DNA of 12,769 bases from Oleiagrimonas sp036379395. Its GTDB lineage: Bacteria > Pseudomonadota > Gammaproteobacteria > Xanthomonadales > Rhodanobacteraceae. The number at the start of each line of letters is the position of its first letter. Position 1 is the stretch's first letter. The notes below the pieces were generated by a model. It was not told the DNA's origin and did no database searches. It saw only the letters and a program-made list of their open reading frames with translations. Positions 6,495 through 12,769 of the stretch are shown piece by piece. A program made the position numbers and the translations under genes. The stretch is from positions 1 to 12,769 of the forward strand of contig DASVGR010000068.1 of NCBI GenBank assembly GCA_036379395.1, in the 5' to 3' direction.

Positions 6495-7237
6495 GACGGC
6501 GAAGCTCCGTTCGAGGCACCGGTCGCCACCGGTGGAGTCGGCCAGCGCACCGCGAAGCCGTTGGTATAGCGAAGATCGGCGTAGACGAACGCCTGTCGTG
6601 GATGCGTGCCGGCCAACTCCGGATACACGCTGATGAAACGCGCCAGGCGCGCATCGGGCTGCGTGCGGCCGACCATCAGATGCGCGCCGCCGGCCAGATC
6701 CACGCTCCAGCCGCCGCGGTTGTCCAGATGCGCACCAGTGACATCCAGATGCACCGCCGCCAGCTGCTGGCGCACGTGCTGATAAAACGCCAGCACGTCG
6801 TCCAGCCGGCCCTTCGGCCCGCTCAAATGCGGCAAACCGGCCACGCGCGCCGCATCGGGCACGTGGAACAACTGGCCACGATGATCGACCAGCTCGTCGC
6901 CGTCCCAATGCGCCTGCGGCACGCGCTCGTAAATCGTCACCACCAGCGTGTCCGGCCAGCTCTTGCGCGCCTGCGCGCTGGCCACCCACGGCAGCGCGTC
7001 GAGTGATTTTTGCACCGCGTCCAGGTCGGTCGCGAAAAAGCCCTTGCCGACGTACGGCACCACGGCCGCACGAATCCGCGCGGCGCTGACATGCGTGTAT
7101 GGCGCGTGCACCGTCAGCTTGCGGATCGGCCAATGCGAGGACGCGTACCAGCCATTGATCAGCCCCACCAGTGGCAGCGCCACCAGCAGCACGGCAATGC
7201 TCCAGCCGATCAAGCGGACGGGTACGCGACGACTCAT
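6491..7237 (-). CDS. ftsQ: Cell division protein FtsQ
   Basis: FtsQ is a bitopic inner-membrane protein that, with FtsB and FtsL, links early and late divisome components and controls FtsWI. It has 248 residues: a short basic cytoplasmic tail (1-8), one membrane segment (about 9-31, GWSIAVLLVALPLVGLING), a POTRA domain (about 36-104, starting WPIRKLTVHAP and ending LVVTIYERVPQAHW) and a periplasmic beta domain to about residue 232. The tail ends in a low-complexity PPVATGASNGASPS. It overlaps ddlB (stop) and ftsA (start), each as ATGA, and GGAGG lies 6 bases before its ATG. Upstream in-frame codons would start inside ddlB and lack support. FtsQ sequences diverge widely, so the call rests on domain layout plus context. 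Confidence 0.95.
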   Translation of the reverse strand: MSRRVPVRLIGWSIAVLLVALPLVGLINGWYASSHWPIRKLTVHAPYTHVSAARIRAAVVPYVGKGFFATDLDAVQKSLDALPWVASAQARKSWPDTLVVTIYERVPQAHWDGDELVDHRGQLFHVPDAARVAGLPHLSGPKGRLDDVLAFYQHVRQQLAAVHLDVTGAHLDNRGGWSVDLAGGAHLMVGRTQPDARLARFISVYPELAGTHPRQAFVYADLRYTNGFAVRWPTPPVATGASNGASPS

Positions 7238-8211
7238 TGAGCGCCTCCGGATACCGCGCGATCGTCGCGTTCCAGGCTGGTTTCGAGAATGCGCCAGCAC
7301 AGCTCGGCGTAGTCGATGCCGACCTTGGCCGCGGCCTTGGGCACCAGCGAATGCGCCGTCATGCCCGGGGCCGTGTTCACTTCCAGCAGCCAGTTGTTGC
7401 CCTCTCGGTCGCGCATCACGTCCACGCGGCCCCAGCCGTGGCAGGCCACCGCATCGAACGCCTGCCGCGCCAACGCGCGCAACGCCTTTTCATCGTCGCC
7501 CTGCAGGCCGGGGCACAGGTATTGCGTGTCTTCGGCCTGGTATTTGGCGTGGTAGTCGTAGTACTCGCCGGCCGGCACGATGTGGATGGACGGCAGCACA
7601 TCGCCACCCAGCACGCTGACCGTCAGCTCGTCGCCTTCGATCAACTGCTCGACCACCAGATCACCGTGATAACGCTCGGCCAGTTCGCGCGCGGCGTCCA
7701 GATCCGCTTCGTTGAACACGCGCGTCACGCCGACGCTGGAGCCTTCGCAGGCCGGCTTGACGATCAGCGGAAAACCTACTTCGTGTGCCGCGGCATGCAC
7801 GTCGCCACCGTGCGGCAGCGCGGCAAAACGCGGCGTCGGCAGGCCCAGCGACTGCCACACGCGCTTGGTGCGCACCTTGTCCATCGACAACGCCGAACCG
7901 AGCACGCCCGAGCCGGTGTAAGGCACGTTGAGCGATTCCAGCGTACCCTGCAGCTCACCGTTTTCGCCGCCGGCGCCGTGCAGAATGTTGAACACGCGCG
8001 CGAAATGGCCAGCACGCAAGGCGTCCAGCAAGGCCGGAATGCCGTCGATGGCGTGCGCGTCCACGCCACGGCTCTTGAGTGCTTCAAGCACGTTGCGGCC
8101 CGAGTCCAGCGACACTTCGCGCTCGGACGAACTGCCGCCCATGACCACCGCCACGCGCCCGAAGGCGGAGGCGTGATCGACATGCCGCGCGGCTTTCACC
8201 ACGGTATCCAT
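7234..8211 (-). CDS. ddlB: D-alanine--D-alanine ligase
   Basis: This cytosolic ATP-grasp enzyme joins two D-Ala; MurF adds the dipeptide to UDP-MurNAc-tripeptide. It is also the target of D-cycloserine. It has 325 residues, somewhat longer than E. coli DdlB (306), mainly because of an extra 15 or so N-terminal residues. Family motifs are GGSSSEREVSLDSG (25-38; E30 corresponds to E15 of DdlB), HGAGGENGELQG (78-89), KPACEGSSVGV (152-162), YYDYHAKY (217-224), GWGRVDVM (259-266, Arg262) and LLEVNTAPGMT (275-285), covering D-Ala, ATP and Mg2+ binding. HGxxGEDG is the usual form; here it is GENG. The start overlaps the murC stop as TGATG, which fixes the N-terminus. Its stop overlaps ftsQ. The residue after the YHAK motif is Tyr, typical of depsipeptide-free, vancomycin-sensitive type ligases. 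Confidence 0.97.
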   Translation of the reverse strand: MDTVVKAARHVDHASAFGRVAVVMGGSSSEREVSLDSGRNVLEALKSRGVDAHAIDGIPALLDALRAGHFARVFNILHGAGGENGELQGTLESLNVPYTGSGVLGSALSMDKVRTKRVWQSLGLPTPRFAALPHGGDVHAAAHEVGFPLIVKPACEGSSVGVTRVFNEADLDAARELAERYHGDLVVEQLIEGDELTVSVLGGDVLPSIHIVPAGEYYDYHAKYQAEDTQYLCPGLQGDDEKALRALARQAFDAVACHGWGRVDVMRDREGNNWLLEVNTAPGMTAHSLVPKAAAKVGIDYAELCWRILETSLERDDRAVSGGAQ

Positions 8212-9659
8212 CAGGTATTCCCCGTCGATTTCAGATGGCCGCGCTCGGCCAGTTTCACCGCCTCGGCGCCGATGTCGCCGGCGCCCATCAGCAACAGCAA
8301 GTCGCCGTCATGCAGCAGCGCCGGCAGGGCTTGCTCGAAGTCGCGCGGATGGCCGACCAGCACCGGATCGACCTTGCCGCGCGCGCGCACCGCACGCGCC
8401 AGCGCATGGCCGTCGGCACCGGCGATCGGCGCCTCGCCGGCCGGGTACACGTCGGTCAGCACCAGCACGTCGACGTCAGCCAGCACGTTGGCAAAATCGT
8501 CCATCAGGTCGCGCGTGCGGCTGTAGCGATGCGGCTGGAAAGCCACCACCACGCGGCGATCCGGCCAGCCGCCGCGCGCCGCGGCAAACACCGCCGCCAA
8601 CTCGCTCGGGTGGTGGCCGTAATCATCGACCAGCAGCACATGGCCGTTGTCGATGGCGATCTCGCCGCGCCGATGGAAGCGCCGGCCGACGCCCTGGAAG
8701 TTGCTCAGCGCGCGGCTGATGGCATCGGCCTTCACGCCCAGCTGCCAACCGATCGCGGCCGCCGCCAACGCGTTCAACGCGTTGTGCCTGCCCGGCAGGT
8801 TCAGCGTCACCGGCACGGTTTCGGCCCGTTCCGGCAGTTGCAGGTCGAACAGCATCTCGAAGCCTTGCTGGCGCAAATTCAACGCGCGCACGTCGGCCTC
8901 GGGGCTGTCGATGCCGTAGGCCAGCACGTTGCGGCCCACGTCACGCGCCAACGTCGCCACGTTGGCGTCGTCCACGCACAACACGGCCAGACCGTAGAAC
9001 GGCAGGCGATGCAGGAAGTCGGCGAACGCCTGCTTCACCTGCGCGAAATCGCCGCCGTAATTTTCCAGGTGATCGGCATCGATGTTGGTCACCGCGGCGA
9101 TCACCGGCGAAAGCAGCAAAAACGAGCCGTCGGATTCATCCGCCTCGGCGACCAGATACTCGCCCTCGCCCAGCCGCGCGTTGGCGCCGGCCGAATTCAG
9201 GCGCCCGCCGATGACGAACGTCGGATCGTAGCCGGCTTCGGCCAGCACGCTGGCCGTCAGGCTGGTCGTGGTGGTCTTGCCGTGCGTGCCGGCAATGGCG
9301 ATGCCGCGCCGGAAGCGCATCAGCTCGCCCAGCATTTCGGCACGCGGCACCAGCGGGATGCGCTTTTCGTGCGCGGCCACGATCTCCGGGTTGTCGGCCT
9401 TGATGGCGCTGGAAGTGACGACCACGTCCGCGCCTTCGATGTTGGCCGCGGCATGGCCACGAAACACCTTGATGCCCAGGCCGACCAGATGGCGCGTGGT
9501 CGGGCTGTCGGCCAAATCCGAGCCCGACACCTCGTAACCCAGGTTATGCAGCACCTCGGCGATGCCGCTCATGCCGACGCCGCCAATGCCCACAAAGTGC
9601 ACGCGGCGGAACACACTCATCACGTCTTCGTGCGCGGAAAGTCGTTTCATCGGGCTCAT
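8211..9659 (-). CDS. murC: UDP-N-acetylmuramate--L-alanine ligase
   Basis: MurC is the cytosolic Mur ligase that adds the first stem residue, L-Ala, to UDP-MurNAc using ATP. It has 482 residues (491 in E. coli). The N-terminal Rossmann domain has HFVGIGGVGMSGIAE (21-35). The central ATPase domain has the P-loop AGTHGKTTTT (123-132, Lys128), EADESDGSF (172-180) and NIDADH (192-197). The C-terminal domain has LNLPGRHNALNALAA (286-300), DDYGHHP (345-351) and FQPHRYSRTRDL (374-385). The open frame continues upstream over murG in the same frame, but the ATG at 9659 overlaps the murG stop as ATGA and has GGAGGTG 5 bases upstream. M4 (9650) and M14 (9620) are weaker alternatives. It is coupled to ddlB through TGATG. 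Confidence 0.98.
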   Translation of the reverse strand: MSPMKRLSAHEDVMSVFRRVHFVGIGGVGMSGIAEVLHNLGYEVSGSDLADSPTTRHLVGLGIKVFRGHAAANIEGADVVVTSSAIKADNPEIVAAHEKRIPLVPRAEMLGELMRFRRGIAIAGTHGKTTTTSLTASVLAEAGYDPTFVIGGRLNSAGANARLGEGEYLVAEADESDGSFLLLSPVIAAVTNIDADHLENYGGDFAQVKQAFADFLHRLPFYGLAVLCVDDANVATLARDVGRNVLAYGIDSPEADVRALNLRQQGFEMLFDLQLPERAETVPVTLNLPGRHNALNALAAAAIGWQLGVKADAISRALSNFQGVGRRFHRRGEIAIDNGHVLLVDDYGHHPSELAAVFAAARGGWPDRRVVVAFQPHRYSRTRDLMDDFANVLADVDVLVLTDVYPAGEAPIAGADGHALARAVRARGKVDPVLVGHPRDFEQALPALLHDGDLLLLMGAGDIGAEAVKLAERGHLKSTGNT

Positions 9660-10744
9660 TGGCCCACCTCCAGGCAACGCGTCGCGATGGTGCGCGCCGC
9701 ATCGGGTTTGGCGAGCGTGCGCGCGGCCGTGGCCATGGCCACGAGGCGTGCACGCTCGGAAAAAAGTTCGGCCAGCACGCCGGCCAGGGTGTCTTCGTGC
9801 ATGTCGCGTTCCTGCACGATGCGCGCGGCGCCGGCTTCGACCAGCGCCGCGCCGTTGCGTGTCTGGTGGTCGTCGACCGCATGCGGAAACGGCACCAGCA
9901 CCGACGCCAGCCCCGCGGCGGCCAGCTCGGCCACCGTCAGCGCGCCGGCGCGGCACACCACCAGATCGGCCCACGCGTAGGCGGCCGCCATGTCGTCGAT
10001 GAACGGTGCGATGCGCCCTTCGATCGCGTACTTGGCGTAGGCGGCATGGGCCTCGGCTTCGCCGCGCTTGCCGCATTGGTGCCAGACCTCGGGCCGTGCA
10101 GGCACCGGCAACCGCGACAAGGCTTCGGGCACGCGTTCGTTCAACGCGCGCGCACCCAGGCTGCCGCCCAGCACCAGCAGATGCAGCGGGCCACCACGCC
10201 CGGCCATGCGCTCGGCCGGCACCGGCAGCGCGGCAATGTCCGCGCGCACCGGGTTGCCGACCCACTCGGCTTGGCGCGCCGGCTCGAACGCGTCGGCAAA
10301 ACCGGCCAGCACACGGCGCGCCAGCTTGGCCAGCGTGAGATTGGTCACGCCGGGCACGCGGTTTTGCTCGTGCACCAGCAACGGCCGGCGCAGCAGCCAG
10401 GCCGCCAGACCGCCCGGGCCGGCCGCATAACCGCCCATCGACAACACGCTGCGCGGCTTGGCGCGACGCACCACGCCCAACGCCGAAGCCACGGCCCGCG
10501 CCAGCATGAACGGCGCCAGCAGGCGCGTTTTCAGACCCTTGCCGCGCAGGCCGCGCACGGCGACCGTGTGCAGGGTGATGCCATGCTTCGGCACCAGCGT
10601 GGTTTCCATGCCGCCAGCCGCGCCCAGCCACTCCACCGCCACGCCTTGCGCGCGCAGCTCGGCGGCCACGGCCAAACCGGGGAAGATGTGGCCGCCGGTG
10701 CCGCCGGCCATGATCAGTACGGGACGCGTGTCGGGCGTGTTCAT
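9656..10744 (-). CDS. murG: Lipid II synthase: UDP-GlcNAc transferase MurG
   Basis: MurG is a GT-B glycosyltransferase on the inner face of the cytoplasmic membrane. It transfers GlcNAc from UDP-GlcNAc to lipid I, giving lipid II. The 362-residue length is close to E. coli (355). Visible motifs are the G-loop GGTGGHIFPG (14-23), SMGGYAAGPGG (102-112), HEQNRVPGVTN (125-135), the second G-loop LGGSLGARALN (192-202), CRAGALTVAE (264-273) and PFPHAVDDHQTRNG (285-298), which hold the acceptor- and donor-binding residues. The start ATG overlaps the ftsW stop as ATGA; GGAGGTG (10750-10756) lies 5 bases before it. The same GGAGGTG plus 5-base arrangement precedes murC, so both junctions look able to reinitiate efficiently. 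Confidence 0.98.
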   Translation of the reverse strand: MNTPDTRPVLIMAGGTGGHIFPGLAVAAELRAQGVAVEWLGAAGGMETTLVPKHGITLHTVAVRGLRGKGLKTRLLAPFMLARAVASALGVVRRAKPRSVLSMGGYAAGPGGLAAWLLRRPLLVHEQNRVPGVTNLTLAKLARRVLAGFADAFEPARQAEWVGNPVRADIAALPVPAERMAGRGGPLHLLVLGGSLGARALNERVPEALSRLPVPARPEVWHQCGKRGEAEAHAAYAKYAIEGRIAPFIDDMAAAYAWADLVVCRAGALTVAELAAAGLASVLVPFPHAVDDHQTRNGAALVEAGAARIVQERDMHEDTLAGVLAELFSERARLVAMATAARTLAKPDAARTIATRCLEVGQ

Positions 10745-11967
10745 GCCGACACCTCCGCATCATGTTCACTGGCCGAAGTGGCCTCGGGATGCCGCACGGC
10801 CATGCGCCGCGTGTCTTCCGCGCGGTTGATTTCGTACGAGGCGCGCAACAGCACGCCCAGCATCAGGCACGTCATCAACACGCTGGAACCGCCCGAGCTG
10901 ATCAGCGGCAGCGTCAGGCCCTTGGTGGGCAACACGCCGAGGTTCACGCCTACCGACACCAGGGCCTGCAGGCCCAGCATCAGGGAGATGCCGAATGCAA
11001 GATAGCCCGCGCGATGCTGGCCCAGCTCGACGCCGCGCAACCCCAGCTGCAGGCCGCGCCCCACCAACAGAGCGAACAGCGCCAGCACGAACAGCACGCC
11101 GACGAAGCCGAGCTCCTCGGCGATCACCGCGAGAATGAAATCAGTGTGCGCCTCGGGCAGGTAGAAAAGCTTCTGCACGCTGCCGCCGAGACCGACGCCG
11201 AACCATTTGCCACGACCTACCGCGATCAAGGCCTGGGTCAACTGGAAGCCATCGTCGAACGGATCCTTCCAGGGATCGAGGAACGAGGTCAGGCGCTTGA
11301 CGCGGTAGTCGGTGGACAACGCCAGCCACGCGCCCAGCGGGATCGCGGGAAGGCCCATGATCACGAGGTTGCGCATGCGCGCACCGCCCAGCCACAGCAT
11401 CCCGATCGTGACCGTGCCGATCATCGCGGCGGAACCGAAGTCCGGTTGCACGAGCAGCAGCGCGGCGGTGAGGCCCGCCACCGCCACCGGTTTCACGGCG
11501 CCGAGGAAGCGCGTTTCCACCGCATCGCGGTGGCGCACCAGGTAGCTCGCGACGTACAGCACCACCGTAAGCTTGGCCAACTCGACCGGCTGGAACCCGG
11601 AGATGCCGAGGTTGATCCAGCGGCGCGCACCATTGACGCGCATGCCGACGTGCGGAATGAACACCAGCAGCAGCAAGGCAAAGGTGGCCAGCATCAGCGG
11701 ACCCGACCAGCGTTCCAGCGTGTTGAGCTCGATCCTGAGCGCGATCCACAACGCCACCGCGCCGCCCGCCGCCAGGAAAACCAGGTGGCGTTTCAGGTAA
11801 TGGAATTCGCCGATGTGCTGGCCGTCCGCGACCGCGATGGAACTGGACGCCACCATCACGACGCCGACCGCGGCCAGTCCGACGATGGCCAGCAGCAGCC
11901 ACGGGTCGAAGCGGCCCTTGGGACCGAGCTTGCGGACAGCCTGCGATTGGCCGAACCAGTTCACCAT
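10741..11967 (-). CDS. ftsW: Septal peptidoglycan glycosyltransferase FtsW (SEDS family)
   Basis: FtsW is a polytopic SEDS protein that polymerises lipid II into septal glycan with its partner FtsI (PBP3). It has 408 residues and about ten hydrophobic segments, the first at about 23-42 and the last near 346-372. Conserved parts are the NGARRWINLG motif (112-121), QPVELAKL (126-133), LLVQPDFGSA (171-180), DPWKDPFDDGFQL (231-243), AHTDFILAVIAEELG (273-287) with the catalytic-site Asp275 region, and PLISSGGSSVL (354-364). The start ATG at 11967 forms TAATG with the mraY stop, and GGTGAGG lies just upstream. A much longer open frame exists upstream, but its extension is the out-of-frame shadow of mraY. 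Its C-terminal 30 residues are charged and cytoplasmic. Confidence 0.97.
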   Translation of the reverse strand: MVNWFGQSQAVRKLGPKGRFDPWLLLAIVGLAAVGVVMVASSSIAVADGQHIGEFHYLKRHLVFLAAGGAVALWIALRIELNTLERWSGPLMLATFALLLLVFIPHVGMRVNGARRWINLGISGFQPVELAKLTVVLYVASYLVRHRDAVETRFLGAVKPVAVAGLTAALLLVQPDFGSAAMIGTVTIGMLWLGGARMRNLVIMGLPAIPLGAWLALSTDYRVKRLTSFLDPWKDPFDDGFQLTQALIAVGRGKWFGVGLGGSVQKLFYLPEAHTDFILAVIAEELGFVGVLFVLALFALLVGRGLQLGLRGVELGQHRAGYLAFGISLMLGLQALVSVGVNLGVLPTKGLTLPLISSGGSSVLMTCLMLGVLLRASYEINRAEDTRRMAVRHPEATSASEHDAEVSA

Positions 11968-12769
11968 TACCTCACCTTCAACGTTGCCAGGCCGATCAGC
12001 ACCAGCACCACCGACACGATCCAGAAGCGCACGATCACGCGCGGCTCGGGCCAGCCCTTCAACTCGAAGTGGTGGTGGATCGGCGCCATCCGGAACACCC
12101 GTTTGCCGCGCAGCTTGAAGCTGCCGACCTGCAACATCACCGAAGCGGTCTCGACCACGAACAGGCCGCCCATCACCAGCAGGATGATTTCCTGGCGCAC
12201 GATCACCGCGACGCAGCCGATCGCCGCGCCGATCGCGAGCGCACCGACGTCGCCCATGAACACCTGCGCGGGATACGTGTTGAACCACAGGAACCCCAGG
12301 CCTGCGCCGGTCAGCGCGCCACAGAACACCGCGAGCTCGCCCGCGCCCGGAATCGAGGGAATGCCGAGGTACGCCGAGAACACCGCGTTGCCCGCGAGAT
12401 ACGCGAACGCACCCAGCGCCGCGGTCACCAGTACCGCCGGCATGATCGCGAGGCCGTCCAACCCGTCGGTGAGGTTCACCGCGTTCGAAAAACCGACGAT
12501 CCACAGATACGCCACCACCACGAAGCCGCCACCCAGTGGAATCGCCACGTGCTTGAACAGCGGCACGTACAACGCGGTCGCCGCCGGCACGTCGGCGGTG
12601 TGGAACAGGAACAGCGCGGCAGCGAGGCCGACCACCGATTGCGCCAGGTATTTCCAGCGTGCCGGCAAGCCGTGCGGATCCTTCGGCACCAGCTTGCGGT
12701 AATCGTCATAGAAGCCGATCACGCCGCAGGCCAACGTCACCAGCAGCACCACCCACAGGTAGCGGCTGG
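11967..12769 (-). CDS. mraY: Phospho-N-acetylmuramoyl-pentapeptide transferase MraY, 5' end missing
   Basis: MraY is the polytopic membrane enzyme that transfers phospho-MurNAc-pentapeptide to undecaprenyl phosphate, forming lipid I. The window shows the last 266 residues; about 94 N-terminal residues lie beyond the edge, judging by the usual length of 360. Catalytic motifs in the visible part are GFYDDYRK (Asp21/Asp22, the DDxxK pair), NAVNLTDGLDG (96-105), QVFMGDVGALAIG (168-180; Asp173 matches E. coli Asp267) and IHHHFELKGW (230-239; the HHH motif of loop E). Alternating hydrophobic segments support a membrane protein. The GTG at 12752 is an internal codon, not the start. The stop TAA overlaps the ftsW start, so no murD gene lies between them, unlike in E. 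coli. Confidence 0.98.
   Translation of the reverse strand, partial: SRYLWVVLLVTLACGVIGFYDDYRKLVPKDPHGLPARWKYLAQSVVGLAAALFLFHTADVPAATALYVPLFKHVAIPLGGGFVVVAYLWIVGFSNAVNLTDGLDGLAIMPAVLVTAALGAFAYLAGNAVFSAYLGIPSIPGAGELAVFCGALTGAGLGFLWFNTYPAQVFMGDVGALAIGAAIGCVAVIVRQEIILLVMGGLFVVETASVMLQVGSFKLRGKRVFRMAPIHHHFELKGWPEPRVIVRFWIVSVVLVLIGLATLKVR

Noticed and set aside
5262..7133. An apparent 623-residue FtsA with a long N-terminal extension
   Set aside because: The extra part is an out-of-frame reading of ftsQ. FtsA proper starts at 6494 with MNRKNEKQLVVGLDIGT.
8211..10769. An apparent 852-residue fusion of murC with an upstream Arg/Gly-rich region
   Set aside because: The extension beyond the murC start at 9659 is an out-of-frame reading of murG. 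The ATGA overlap and GGAGGTG site fix the murC start, so there is no fusion.
10762..12702. 646-codon open frame on the plus strand opposite ftsW and mraY
   Set aside because: It is antisense to two certain genes, and its translation is rich in His, Arg, Gln and Ala with no domain, as expected for the shadow of a GC-rich gene.
1..12769. Search for mobile elements, CRISPR arrays, tRNA/rRNA genes, phage or toxin-antitoxin genes
   Set aside because: None seen. Nearly all sequence is accounted for by conserved core genes, and there is no direct-repeat array or transposase-like frame.

Overview
The window is the distal part of a dcw (division and cell wall) cluster plus its conserved downstream neighbours. 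It comes from a GC-rich gammaproteobacterium, most likely of the Xanthomonadales/Lysobacterales (Rhodanobacteraceae or Xanthomonadaceae type). This placement is inferred from gene order and protein similarity as remembered; no search was run.

Layout, read along the minus strand from the high-coordinate end: mraY (cut by the window edge), ftsW, murG, murC, ddlB, ftsQ and ftsA. These seven reading frames are chained by 1- or 4-base stop/start overlaps, so they behave as one translationally coupled transcript. A 158-base gap separates ftsA from ftsZ. A 298-base hairpin-rich gap separates ftsZ from lpxC, which probably also has its own promoter. A perfect bidirectional terminator follows lpxC. 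Beyond it lies a convergent plus-strand gene for a DciA-like DUF721 protein. That gene is divergent, with only 34 bases between start codons, from a membrane-anchored M23 (LytM) peptidase gene. A 177-base spacer then leads to the 5' part of secA, which runs off the low-coordinate edge.

How the genes work together: MurC adds L-Ala to UDP-MurNAc. Ddl makes the D-Ala-D-Ala used by MurF. MraY makes lipid I and MurG makes lipid II. FtsW polymerises septal glycan, while FtsQ, FtsA and FtsZ assemble and anchor the divisome. LpxC commits precursors to lipid A, SecA drives protein export, the M23 protein probably trims peptidoglycan, and DciA is the replicative helicase loader in most bacteria lacking DnaC.

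The one notable departure from the E. coli order is that murD is absent between mraY and ftsW, which overlap directly. This fits the alternative MurD2/MurL route to D-Glu known from Xanthomonas. The remaining observations are small palindromes and leader or intergenic hairpins of uncertain function. I see no mobile element, CRISPR array, RNA gene or phage gene, and no convincing novel system: this is an ordinary core-genome region.
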